Of a DNA stretch of 36,903 nucleotides, positions 25,918 to 34,021 are shown in pieces. The DNA comes from Chloroflexota bacterium. GTDB taxonomy: Bacteria > Chloroflexota > UBA6077 > JACCZL01. The stretch covers positions 1-36,903 of the forward strand of contig JADZEM010000044.1 of assembly GCA_020850535.1 (NCBI GenBank), read 5' to 3'. The stretch's first letter is position 1; every line of letters begins with the position of its first letter. The position numbers were made by a program, and so were the translations under genes. A model generated the notes under the pieces. It ran no database searches, was not told the DNA's origin, and saw only the letters and a list, made by a program, of their open reading frames with translations.

Positions 25918-27534
25918 ATGACTGACGTACCGCGCGCACCCCACCGGCTCGCCCTGGTCAACGGGCGCGTCTACACCCAGGACGCCCGCCGTCCCCTCGT
26001 GCAGGCGCTCGCGAGCGTCGGGAATCGGATCGTGGCGGCCGGCAGCAGCGCCGACGCCCTCGCCGCGGCCGGCCCCGAGGCCGAGGTCGTCGATCTGGGC
26101 GGGCGGGCCGTCGTGCCGGGGTTCGTCGATGCCCACTTTCACTTTCTGGGGTACAGCTTCGACCGCCAGCGCGTCCCGCTGGATCGGGCGGCATCCATCG
26201 AGGCCGTCCGCCAGCTCGTCGCGCCCATCGCCGCGCAGACGAGCGATCCTGACGCCTGGATCATCGGGCGCGGCTGGGACCGTAACCTCTGGCCCGGCGC
26301 GCGCTTCCCGACGCGCCACGACCTTGACGGCGTGACCAACGGCCGTCCGACTATGCTGCTGAGCCGGGACGTTCACAGCGTCTGGGCGAACACGCGCGCC
26401 CTGGAGCTGGCCGGCATCACGCGGGACACGCCCGATCCGCCGGGCGGGCGCATCGAGCGGGAGGCCGATGGCAGCCCCAGCGGGGTGCTGCTGGAGGCGG
26501 CCGGCGAGCGCGTCCGCGCCCTGGCCGACCGCCCGTCACCCGAGCAGGAGGTCGTGGCGGCGCGGGCCGCCCAGGAGGCACTGCTGCGTGTCGGCGTCAC
26601 GGGGCTCTGCAACTTCGAGGGCGTCGAGGCCGTTCGCGCCCTCCAGACGCTCGAAGATGCCGGCGAGCTGCGGTTGCGAGTCGCGGCCGGCATCACCAGG
26701 GGCGGCCTTCGGGCTGCTGCCGAGGCCGGCTTGCGGACGGGCTTCGGCGGGGACCGGCTGCGAATCGGGCTGCTCAAACTGTTCGCGGACGGGGCGCTCG
26801 GGTCGGGTACGGCGGCCATGCTCGCGCCGTACGACGACGGCGGCCCGGAGGATACCGGCATCCCGACCATCGACCTGGACGAGCTGGCCGGGCTGATGCG
26901 CGAGGCCCGCGCGGCCGGCATCGGCGTGGCGACGCACGCCATCGGGGATGCCGCTGTGCGGCTGGTCCTCGACGCCGCCGAACGGGTCCGCGCCGACGCT
27001 CACCCGGCCGCGCGGAGCCAGATCCTCCGCGTCGAGCACGCCCAGATCGTCGCCCCCGAAGACATCGGCCGCTTCGCGCAGCTGGACGTGGTCGCCTCGA
27101 TGCAGCCGATCCACGCCACGTCGGATATGCACGTGGCGGATCGTCGTTGGGGCGACCGCTGCCGGGGAGCGTATGCGTGGCGCTCGCTGCTGGACAGCGG
27201 CGCGCGCGTCGCCTTCGGCACGGATTGCCCCGTCGAGCCGCCCGAGCCGCTCAAGAGTATCCATGCTGCCGTGACTCGCCAGCGTCCAGGTGGCGAGCCG
27301 CCCGGCGGCTGGCGTCCCGAGCAGCGGGTGAGCCTCGCCGAGGCGATCTACGCCTACACGGCCGGCAGCGCCGCCGCCCTCGGGTGGGGCAGCCGGCTGG
27401 GCAGGCTGATGCCGGGGATGCTGGCCGATGCCGTGGTGCTGACCGCCGACCCGTACGCCGCCGACCTCGCCACCCTTGCCGAGATCGCCGTCAGCCTGAC
27501 GGTGTTCGACGGGCGCGTGGCCTACCAGTCCTGA
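25918..27534 (+). CDS. Amidohydrolase 3 (YtcJ-like)
   Basis: This is a 538-aa amidohydrolase of the YtcJ / N-substituted formamide deformylase type. The metal motif HFHF is in VVPGFVDAHFHFLGYSFDRQ. Further family signatures are GRGWDRNLWPGARFPTRHDL, LKLFADGALGSGTAAM, VATHAIGDAAVRLVLDA, RVEHAQIVAPEDIGRFAQL and FGTDCPVEPPEPLKSIH. The ATG at 25918 begins the conserved domain; an earlier in-frame ATG at 25825 would add 31 unconserved residues. A 12-base gap separates it from the PLP enzyme downstream, suggesting one transcript. The natural substrate of this family is mostly unknown. Confidence 0.88.
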   Translation: MTDVPRAPHRLALVNGRVYTQDARRPLVQALASVGNRIVAAGSSADALAAAGPEAEVVDLGGRAVVPGFVDAHFHFLGYSFDRQRVPLDRAASIEAVRQLVAPIAAQTSDPDAWIIGRGWDRNLWPGARFPTRHDLDGVTNGRPTMLLSRDVHSVWANTRALELAGITRDTPDPPGGRIEREADGSPSGVLLEAAGERVRALADRPSPEQEVVAARAAQEALLRVGVTGLCNFEGVEAVRALQTLEDAGELRLRVAAGITRGGLRAAAEAGLRTGFGGDRLRIGLLKLFADGALGSGTAAMLAPYDDGGPEDTGIPTIDLDELAGLMREARAAGIGVATHAIGDAAVRLVLDAAERVRADAHPAARSQILRVEHAQIVAPEDIGRFAQLDVVASMQPIHATSDMHVADRRWGDRCRGAYAWRSLLDSGARVAFGTDCPVEPPEPLKSIHAAVTRQRPGGEPPGGWRPEQRVSLAEAIYAYTAGSAAALGWGSRLGRLMPGMLADAVVLTADPYAADLATLAEIAVSLTVFDGRVAYQS

Positions 27535-27546
27535 GGAGCTGTCCCG

Positions 27547-28827
27547 ATGACCGACACGACGAACGGCCACGCCCCGCACGCCGACGACGACGCCGACCGC
27601 CCCTGGAGCTTTGACACGCTGGCAGCCCATGCTGGCGAGAGCCACAGCACCGACGACGACGGCCCCTCCTGGCGGCCGACCGCCGGTGCGATCCACAACG
27701 CGTCCGGCTTCTTCATGCCGAGCCTGAACTCCCTGGACGAGGTCTTCGCCGGCTCGCGCGAGGGCTACTTCTACACCCGCGATGGCAACCCGACGGTCCG
27801 CTCGTTTGAGGAGGCCGTGGCGGCGCTGGAGTCTGCTCCGATGGTCGGGGCGTTCGGCTCGGGGATGGCCGCCATCTACGGCGCGCTGCTGGCGGCCGAG
27901 ATCCGCCCCGGCGACCATATCGTCGCCACCCAGGACATGTACGGGCTGACCCGTGTGCTGCTGACCGGCCACCTGGCCGACTTCGGCGTGCGGACCACGT
28001 TCGTGGACATGACCGACCTGGGGGCCGTCGAGGCCGCCCTCTCCGAAGGCGCGAAGGTCGTCTACCTGGAGACGATCTCCAACCCGCTGGTCAAGGTGCT
28101 CGACCTGAAGGCGCTGGTGGCCCTGGCGAAGCGGTACGGCGCGAAGACCATCGTGGACAACACGTTCGCCTCGCCGTACCTGCTGCGGCCTATCGAGCAG
28201 GGCGCCGATCTGGTGGTGCACAGCGCCACGAAGTACATCGGGGGGCATGGCGACGTGACGGGCGGCACCGTGGCCGCCGCCGACGAGACGACCGGCAAGA
28301 GGGTGCGGTACCAGGCCAAGCTGCTCGGGGCGGTCCTCGGCCCTAACGAGGCGTGGCTGGCCCATCGCGGCCTCAAGACGCTCTCGTTGCGGATGGCCCG
28401 CCAGTGCGACAACGCCCTGGCCGTGGCGGAGTGGCTGGCCGCGCAGCCAGGCGTTGAGCGAGTCTACTACCCTGGTCTGCCCGCGCATCCGCAGCACGCC
28501 CTGGCGAACGGTATGTTGGGCGGACGCTTCGGCGCGATGCTGGCCTTCGACCTGAAGGACGGCGACCGGCCGCGCGTCGGGCGGTTCATGGATGCCCTGC
28601 AACTGGTTGCTCCCGCCCCGACCCTGGGGGACATCCGCACGCTGACCTTGTACCCCGTCGTGGCCTCGCACCGGGGCCTGACGCCCGAGGAGCGGCGCGC
28701 CGTGGGCATCGGGGATGGGCTGGTGCGGCTGTCCGTCGGCATCGAGGAGCCGGCCGACATCTGCGCCGACCTCCAGCGCGGCCTGCGGGCGGCGTCCGCC
28801 AGCCCGGTCCCGAGTACGACGATGTAG
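27547..28827 (+). CDS. Cys/Met metabolism PLP-dependent enzyme
   Basis: This is a 426-aa fold-type I PLP enzyme of the cystathionine gamma-lyase / methionine gamma-lyase / O-acetylhomoserine sulfhydrylase family. Catalytic landmarks are Y76 and R78 in FYTRDGNPT, the SGM phosphate loop at 105-107, Y132, D204 in TIVDNTFASP, and the PLP lysine K229 in HSATKYIGGHGDVTGG. The C-terminal domain ends with VRLSVGIEEPADICADL, which is typical. Distinguishing lyase from sulfhydrylase activity needs more than sequence. An acidic 20-residue N-terminal extension precedes the family core. It probably shares a transcript with the amidohydrolase. Confidence 0.9.
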   Translation: MTDTTNGHAPHADDDADRPWSFDTLAAHAGESHSTDDDGPSWRPTAGAIHNASGFFMPSLNSLDEVFAGSREGYFYTRDGNPTVRSFEEAVAALESAPMVGAFGSGMAAIYGALLAAEIRPGDHIVATQDMYGLTRVLLTGHLADFGVRTTFVDMTDLGAVEAALSEGAKVVYLETISNPLVKVLDLKALVALAKRYGAKTIVDNTFASPYLLRPIEQGADLVVHSATKYIGGHGDVTGGTVAAADETTGKRVRYQAKLLGAVLGPNEAWLAHRGLKTLSLRMARQCDNALAVAEWLAAQPGVERVYYPGLPAHPQHALANGMLGGRFGAMLAFDLKDGDRPRVGRFMDALQLVAPAPTLGDIRTLTLYPVVASHRGLTPEERRAVGIGDGLVRLSVGIEEPADICADLQRGLRAASASPVPSTTM

Positions 28828-28833
28828 TACTCG
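28811..28833 (+). terminator. Hairpin spanning the PLP-enzyme stop codon
   Basis: CGAGTAC (28811-28817) and GTACTCG (28827-28833) form a perfect 7-base stem around GACGATGTA, overlapping the stop codon at 28825-28827. A second weak pair, GATGGAT/ATCCATC, lies just downstream. There is no T tract. This could be a weak end-of-transcript structure. Confidence 0.3.
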
Positions 28834-28957
28834 CCCACGATGGATCTGATGGGGTCATCCATCAGCCCGAGTGAAGCGATGAAGGAGCGAAGTCGGCGAG
28901 GTCGAGCCGGGGCAGCGGCGGCTCGCAGAAGCCGTGTCTTGCTCGTGCTCAGTATGT

Positions 28958-28977
28958 AGTTTAGCCCGTGCTAAACT
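28958..28977. promoter_or_regulatory. 20-bp palindromic operator candidate
   Basis: AGTTTAGC and GCTAAACT form perfect 8-base arms around CCGT. The site is AT-richer than its surroundings and stands 86 bases before the methyltransferase start, a placement and symmetry expected of a dimeric repressor operator. No regulator gene is adjacent, and I cannot assign a family. A hairpin role in RNA is also possible. Confidence 0.4.
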
Positions 28978-29062
28978 CATGGGCATGGCTGCGCGCTGGC
29001 TGGCTGCGAGGGCGTATCCTCGCCGGCCTGCGTGCGCCCCAACTCGACCGTGAGGCACAGGC

Positions 29063-29848
29063 ATGGTTCAGGTGACCGAGACGCGGACCGTTGACTGGGC
29101 AGACTGGCTCAGCCGCTGGGACGCCCAGCAGGCGTTGCACATGGACGGCCGCGAGGAGCGCTTCGAGGCGCAGCTCCAGGCAGTAGACGCGACCGTTGGC
29201 GGCGAGATCGTCGCCCTGGACATCGCCTGCGGTCCGGGCGCGATCAGCCAGCGGCTGCTGACCCGGTTCCCGAAGGCCCAGGCCTTCGCCGTGGATCTCG
29301 ACCCGCTGCTGCTGGAGATCGGGCGTGGGGCGCTCGGCACGTTCGACGGACGCCTGACCTGGGTCCACGACGACCTGAACGATCCCGCCTGGGCCGAGCG
29401 GCTGTCCACGCAGCTCGCGGGCCGCAAGCTCGACGCCGTCCTCAGCAGCACCGCCCTGCACTGGGTCTCGCCAGGCACGCTGGCGCGGGTCTACCGTGAG
29501 CTGGGCCAGTTGGTGCGGCCGGGCGGCGTCTTCCTCAACGCCGATCACCTGGCGTTCGCGCCGGACCGTCCCACCATCCGAGAGATGGCGATGGGGCTCC
29601 GCCAGCGCCGCCGCGAATCCACGCCGGCCGGCGCTGAGGACTGGGAGCGCTGGTGGCAGGCCATCGAGGCCGATCCGGCCCTCACCGCGCTCTACCAGGA
29701 ACGCCAGCGGCTGTTTGGCTGGCGCGACCGCGTCTGGGCGAACGCTGGACTCGCGTTCCAGATCGGGGCGCTCAAGGATGCCGGCTTCCGCGAGGTGGAC
29801 ACCATCTGGCAGAAGCTCGACAACCGCGTGCTGATGGCCGTCCGCTAG
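29063..29848 (+). CDS. Class I SAM-dependent methyltransferase
   Basis: This is a 261-aa Rossmann-fold methyltransferase. Motif I is ALDIACGPGAISQRLL (residues 51-66), followed by the acidic end of strand 2 in AFAVDLDPLLLEIGR and the later LSSTALHWVSP and LVRPGGVFLNAD motifs. The substrate is unknown; the HW segment after strand 4 resembles small-molecule methyltransferases of the trans-aconitate/UbiE-like group. The ATG follows GAGGCACAGGC. The palindrome at 28958-28977 lies upstream, so it may have its own regulated promoter. It is convergent with the dehydratase gene. Confidence 0.85.
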   Translation: MVQVTETRTVDWADWLSRWDAQQALHMDGREERFEAQLQAVDATVGGEIVALDIACGPGAISQRLLTRFPKAQAFAVDLDPLLLEIGRGALGTFDGRLTWVHDDLNDPAWAERLSTQLAGRKLDAVLSSTALHWVSPGTLARVYRELGQLVRPGGVFLNADHLAFAPDRPTIREMAMGLRQRRRESTPAGAEDWERWWQAIEADPALTALYQERQRLFGWRDRVWANAGLAFQIGALKDAGFREVDTIWQKLDNRVLMAVR

Positions 29849-29851
29849 GCT

Positions 29852-29906
29852 CCTCGTCCTCCGCCCCCTCTCTCGCTGTGCGCGGGAGAGGGGGTGAAGG
29901 ACGAGG
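29852..29906. terminator. Bidirectional terminator between convergent genes
   Basis: Two 25-base arms (29852-29876 and 29882-29906) pair at 22 of 25 positions around TGTGC. They begin CCTCGTCCTC and end GGACGAGG, with CCCCCTCTC/GAGAGGGGG in the middle. The structure sits between the methyltransferase (+) and the dehydratase (-) and can serve both strands. Confidence 0.75.
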
Positions 29907-29928
29907 ATTCGGCCCAGCATCGACCGGG

Positions 29929-31092
29929 TCAGTTGTCGATCTGGTTCTTCTCCAGGTACTCGACGTTCAGCTTCACGCCGAGGCCCGGCGTCTCGGGGAT
30001 CACCACGGCGTCGCCGTCGATGGTGAGTGGCTCCTCGAGGAAGACGTTGTAGAAATCGAGCTTCACGCGCCGCGCTTCGATGCGGTAGAAGTTCGGCGTC
30101 GTGATCGAGACCTGCGCGCCGGCCATCAGGTTAACCGGGCCGCTGGCGTCGTGCGGCGAGATCGGGATGTAGAACGTCTCGGCCAGCGTTGCGATCTTCT
30201 TCAGCTCCGAGATGCCGCCCGTCCAGGTCACGTCCGGCATGATGTAGTCGGTCAGGTGCCGGTTCAGCAGCGGCAGGAACTCGAAGCGCGTGTAGAGGCG
30301 CTCGCCCACACAGATGCGCGTCGGCACCTGATTGCGGACCGTCTCCAGCGCGTCGTAGCTCTCGGGCGGGCACGGCTCCTCGAACCAGGTGATGTCGTAC
30401 GGCGCCAGCCGGTTCGCGAGGCGAATCGAGGTGGGCACGTCGTAGAGGGCATGCGCGTCGATCAAGACCTGGATGTCCGGCCCGACAGCCTCACGAATCC
30501 CCTCGATCATCTTGACGCCGAGATTCTCGACGTGCCGCTCGATCTGGCCGTTGATGTAGGTGCCGTTCGGGACGCCGCCGGCCGCCGAGAACGGGTCGGT
30601 CTTGATCGCCTTCGACCCGTTCGCGACCTCGCCCACGGCGCTCTCGACCATCTCCTGAACGGTCCGCTTGTAGGCAAAGTGGGTGTACATCGGCACGTTC
30701 GGGCGAACCTTGCCGCCGAGCAGCTGGTAGATCGGGACGCCAAGCGCCTGGGCCTTGATGTCCCAGCAGGCGATGTCTACGCCGCTGATCATGGCCGTCA
30801 CGGCCCCACGCGTGCCGAGGTAGGTGTACGCTCGGAACACCTTGTGCCAGAGCTTCTCGACCTCGCGCGGGTCGTCGCCGACCAGCAGATCGTTCAGCTC
30901 GCGGAGCGCGGCGGCGATGGTCCGGTTGGCGATGGGGCCAGGATAGGTGGTGATCTCGCCCCAGCCGGTCAGCCCCTCGTCGGTCTCGACCTGGACGAAC
31001 ACGTAGCTGAGCCTGCCGCCACGGTCCTGCCGACCGCCGGCCTCCTCGGGCGGCCCGGCGACGATCCACGGCCGGACACGAGTGATCTTCAT
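29929..31092 (-). CDS. Mandelate racemase / muconate lactonizing family sugar-acid dehydratase
   Basis: This is a 387-aa enolase-superfamily protein. Probable metal ligands are D212 in VLIDAHALYD, the glutamates of TWFEEPCPP (238-239), and E264 in CVGERLYTR. H214, next to the first ligand, and the D287 / H314 dyad (IMPDVTWTGG, ISPHDASGP) are the likely acid/base residues. This pattern suits galactonate, mannonate or a related acid-sugar dehydratase better than a racemase. The ATG at 31092 has GGGAGG upstream on the minus strand; a longer in-frame start at 31212 is not supported. It is the first of two minus-strand genes here. Confidence 0.88.
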   Translation of the reverse strand: MKITRVRPWIVAGPPEEAGGRQDRGGRLSYVFVQVETDEGLTGWGEITTYPGPIANRTIAAALRELNDLLVGDDPREVEKLWHKVFRAYTYLGTRGAVTAMISGVDIACWDIKAQALGVPIYQLLGGKVRPNVPMYTHFAYKRTVQEMVESAVGEVANGSKAIKTDPFSAAGGVPNGTYINGQIERHVENLGVKMIEGIREAVGPDIQVLIDAHALYDVPTSIRLANRLAPYDITWFEEPCPPESYDALETVRNQVPTRICVGERLYTRFEFLPLLNRHLTDYIMPDVTWTGGISELKKIATLAETFYIPISPHDASGPVNLMAGAQVSITTPNFYRIEARRVKLDFYNVFLEEPLTIDGDAVVIPETPGLGVKLNVEYLEKNQIDN

Positions 31093-31221
31093 TGGATGCC
31101 TCCCTCGCCGTTGTGACGCGGCGCACCGGCATCGTAGCCGAAAGCGGCGGGGCGGTTCTGCCCCGGACCGACGCATACCGAGCGGCCGGTGCACTGATGA
31201 CCGTTCAGCCAACCGTCTCGG

Positions 31222-31521
31222 TCAGCCGGCTGTCTCGGTCCGCTGCGCCTTGGCGGCCAGCCACAACTGGAGCATCCGCATCGCGGCCGTACTGGCCACG
31301 CCGCTCGGCATGCGGATCAGCCGGCGCAGCTTCGCCTCGAACTGGGCCTCGTCCACGTTCCACCGCGTGACCATCGCGGCCAGCGCCACCAGCCTCGCCT
31401 GATCGGGGTTGTCGTCCCAGCTCCAGCCGTCCCCGGCCGCCTGCCGGCGCTCGTCATGCTCGCGCAGAATACGCGCGGCAAGGTCGTGCGGCGTCAGGAT
31501 CGGAACGTCGGATCGTGCCAA
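31222..31521 (-). CDS. 99-aa protein of unknown function
   Basis: This is a small soluble protein beginning ARSDVPILTPHDLAARILRE. It contains DGWSWDDNPDQARLVALAAM and a helical, basic C-terminal half with FEAKLRRLIRMPSG and MRMLQLWLAAKAQ. I do not recognise the family. The TTG start at 31521 has GGAG upstream. The reading frame stays open further upstream, but that part is low-complexity and overlaps the glycosyltransferase. It lies about 130 bases upstream of the dehydratase on the same strand and might share its transcript. Confidence 0.55.
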   Translation of the reverse strand: MARSDVPILTPHDLAARILREHDERRQAAGDGWSWDDNPDQARLVALAAMVTRWNVDEAQFEAKLRRLIRMPSGVASTAAMRMLQLWLAAKAQRTETAG

Positions 31522-31699
31522 TGCGATCTCCGTGTCTCTTCCAGGCGAGCCTACCACATTCTGCCTGCCAGAACGCCCGGCGCGCTCGTCTGGCGCGTCG
31601 CGCCCGAGCTGCGATGGCGAGGATGGCGTCACTGGCAGGGTGACCAGTAGTATCAGGCTCGTTCGATCAGCCCTTGATTCGCCCTGGCATACGGCAGGT

Positions 31700-33229
31700 G
31701 TGGTCGTGGTCCGATGGTCCCTCCTGGCCCGGTCGACAGTGTATTCGCCGCGCGCCCCGAACGCCGCCCGAGCCGGTGCGCTGCCCGCCGCACGCGACCG
31801 AGTGCAGGCCGCCTTCCTGCGAGAGGTGGCGCTTCTGGTCGTCATTGTCGGGGTGGCGCTGGCGATCCGCGCCACGGCAATGCAGCGGGGCCTCGGCTTC
31901 GACGAGCTGTTCACGGCGCTCAACTTTGTGGGGGCCGAGTCAGCGTGGAAGACGGCCTCGACCTCGATCAACTTTAACAACCACGTTGGCTACTCGCTGC
32001 TCGCCCGCCTGAGCGAGCAGACACTCGGGCGGGCAGAGTGGGCGCTGCGGCTCCCGGCGTTGCTGCTCGGCCTTGCCACGCTGCCGGCGCTCTGGTGGTA
32101 CGCCCGACCCCTCGTCGGGCCGAGGCTGGCCCTGGCGGCAACGCTGGCGCTGGCCCTTGCGCCGGAGCACATTCGCTGGAGCACGACCGCTCGTGGGTAC
32201 ACCGCGCTGCTGCTCGGGGCCGTCCTGACCAGCGGCCTGCTCTTCCGACTGGTGCTGCGTCCATCTGCCCGCACCGCGCTGGTCTACTTTGGCGTGACCG
32301 TGCTGGCCGTGTACTGCCACCTCTACATGGTGGCGGTCTCAGTCGTCCAGGGGTTGCTGCTGGTGACATGGCTGCTGGTCTACCGGCGTGAGCGCGCGCG
32401 CTGGCCGGGCGCCCTGGTGGGTCTGGGGACGCTGATCGGTGCTGCTGGCCTGACGCTGCTGCTGTACCTGCCGATCCTCATCTCGCTGGTCACCGAGGCG
32501 CGCCATTCTGGGCGCGGCACGCTGAACCTCTGGTTCGCGTGGTACACCGCCGTCGAGTTGTTGAGCCTCCCCACGGCTGGGCTGCTCGTGGCGGTGCTGG
32601 CCCTGGCCGGGCTGGGCCTCATGGTGATCGGCCGGGGCCGGCGGCCGCTCGGCGCGTGGGCCGCCGGCTACGCCGCCGCGTTGATCGGGCTGCCGCTCCT
32701 GGCCGCGACTCTCGCCCGGCCGGCCGACCTCTATCCGCGCTTCTTCATCTTCAGCGTGCCGATCCTGTTGGTGGCCATTGGCGTCGGCCTGCGCTGCGCG
32801 GCTGCGTGGCTTGCTGGACGCCTGCCGTCGGCGATGCAGCCCCTCGCCTGGGCGCCGGCCGTCGCCTGTCTGCTGCTGGTCGGCATCAACTGGTATGCGC
32901 TCTACCCGGCCGCCATGACCGACGAGGGGTTCCGAGCCGCGATAGTGGCTCAGCGGTCGGCCGTCGCTGGCGCGTCGGCTCCCTGTGCGTTCGGCGCTGG
33001 CGCGGAGCTGTTCCAGTGGTACAGCCATGAGCCGTTGGTCATCCCGAAGACGGTGGACGAGCTGCGCCGGGCGTACCGAGGGCGGGGAGCGCCGGTCTGC
33101 ATCTACCGCCCGGTCAGCTGGGAGGGGCGCGGCGCTGCCGAGATTCGGGAGTACCTCACGGCTCGCAGCACGGTCACCCGGTACGGCGAGATCCTGCTGT
33201 TCCGAGCGCGGCCGGGCGCGAATCCGTAG
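31700..33229 (+). CDS. GT39-like membrane glycosyltransferase
   Basis: This is an integral membrane protein of about 509 aa with roughly ten or more hydrophobic segments. The GT-C acidic motif is GLGFDELFTALNFVG (D68/E69 with a GTG start at 31700). It is followed by NHVGYSLLARLSEQTLGRAE and WALRLPALLLGLATL, as in PMT/ArnT-related family 39 enzymes, which use polyprenyl-phosphate sugars. A soluble C-terminal portion contains CAFGAGAELFQWYSHEP. The start is uncertain: GTGs at 31700 and 31706 are both possible, and the frame is open further upstream. The gene ends 12 bases from a convergent gene. Confidence 0.82.
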   Translation: MVVVRWSLLARSTVYSPRAPNAARAGALPAARDRVQAAFLREVALLVVIVGVALAIRATAMQRGLGFDELFTALNFVGAESAWKTASTSINFNNHVGYSLLARLSEQTLGRAEWALRLPALLLGLATLPALWWYARPLVGPRLALAATLALALAPEHIRWSTTARGYTALLLGAVLTSGLLFRLVLRPSARTALVYFGVTVLAVYCHLYMVAVSVVQGLLLVTWLLVYRRERARWPGALVGLGTLIGAAGLTLLLYLPILISLVTEARHSGRGTLNLWFAWYTAVELLSLPTAGLLVAVLALAGLGLMVIGRGRRPLGAWAAGYAAALIGLPLLAATLARPADLYPRFFIFSVPILLVAIGVGLRCAAAWLAGRLPSAMQPLAWAPAVACLLLVGINWYALYPAAMTDEGFRAAIVAQRSAVAGASAPCAFGAGAELFQWYSHEPLVIPKTVDELRRAYRGRGAPVCIYRPVSWEGRGAAEIREYLTARSTVTRYGEILLFRARPGANP

Positions 33230-33241
33230 CCCGGTGTCACG

Positions 33242-33850
33242 CTACTGGCCGTCCTCGATCTGGCTGTCCAGCTCGTCCAGCAGCTGCTGCGCGACGCCGC
33301 GCTCGGGGTCGAAGCGGGCCGCCTGGTCGTAGCGGGTGCGTGCGCCGTCGACGTCGCCCTCGGCCAGCAGCCGGCGCGCATCCTCCAGGTACGAGACGTA
33401 CAGCTTGTCGAGCACCATCGGGTTGCCGGGGTAGCGAGCGTCCAACTCCTCGAACCACTGGATCACGAGCGGCCAGTCCTTGCCCCAGGCCTGATTGATC
33501 TTATCGACGTAACTCCAGACGGCCCAGTCCTCACGTGCGCCCTCCGGCACCATCGGCGGGACGATGGGCGGGCGGCGCGGAGCGCTCTCGGCCGCGTAGG
33601 CTGCCACGCCCAGTGTTGGCGTGCCATACAGCCCCAGGATGACCAGCCCGAGCATCAGGCTGGCCGCGAGCAGAGTCGTCGCGGCAGCGCTGATGCCGTA
33701 CCACATGGCCGCCCGCGGCAGGGCTGCCGCGTCTGGACGCGTTGCGTGCACGGCGACGCTGCCGGCCTCAGCGGGCGTGGCGGCGTCTGCGGCTGGCGGC
33801 GTCTGCGAGGGGGCTGGCATGTGCGGTGCTGGCGTGTGGGGTGCGGACAT
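33242..33850 (-). CDS. Membrane-anchored TPR-like protein
   Basis: This is a 202-aa protein with a Pro/Ala-rich N-terminal stretch (residues 1-45), one hydrophobic segment at about 52-74, and a soluble C-terminal part. The latter has the look of tetratricopeptide helices: WPLVIQWFEELDARYPGNPM, then LDKLYVSYLEDARRLLAEGD and VDGARTRYDQAARFDPERG. Such domains mediate protein contacts; the partner is unknown. The ATG at 33850 has GGGAG upstream; an ATG at 33907 would add 19 residues. It is divergent from the CoA-transferase gene. Confidence 0.7.
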   Translation of the reverse strand: MSAPHTPAPHMPAPSQTPPAADAATPAEAGSVAVHATRPDAAALPRAAMWYGISAAATTLLAASLMLGLVILGLYGTPTLGVAAYAAESAPRRPPIVPPMVPEGAREDWAVWSYVDKINQAWGKDWPLVIQWFEELDARYPGNPMVLDKLYVSYLEDARRLLAEGDVDGARTRYDQAARFDPERGVAQQLLDELDSQIEDGQ

Positions 33851-33936
33851 CCTGAGCGCTCCCTGCTTCGGCGCGATGGTATCATGCGCCGCGTTGGGAG
33901 CACCCATGTTGCTGCACGCGCCGGTGGGACCAGGGC

Positions 33937-33974
33937 GTCGGGGCCTCTCAGGTCAGTCGGGGCCTCTCAGGTCA
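33937..33974 (+). repeat. 19-bp perfect tandem duplication upstream of the CoA-transferase
   Basis: GTCGGGGCCTCTCAGGTCA occurs twice without spacing, at 33937-33955 and 33956-33974. It lies 48 bases before the CoA-transferase start in the 171-base divergent region. Two adjacent regulator sites are possible, but a recent slippage duplication is equally likely. Confidence 0.7.
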
Positions 33975-34021
33975 ATGGGTGAGGTCTGGTTGCCGCCGCG
34001 CAGGACGCCCGAGGGGCTGAC

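Noticed and set aside
26536-28671. A 711-codon minus-strand frame opposite the amidohydrolase and PLP enzyme
   Set aside because: Both plus-strand genes show catalytic motifs across their length; the antisense frame has none.
28855-29064. A 69-codon minus-strand frame before the methyltransferase
   Set aside because: There is no binding site, no recognisable motif, and it contains the palindrome that is better explained as a control site.
29653-31116. A 487-codon plus-strand frame opposite the dehydratase
   Set aside because: The minus-strand protein has intact metal ligands and a good ribosome-binding site; the plus-strand frame lacks any motif.
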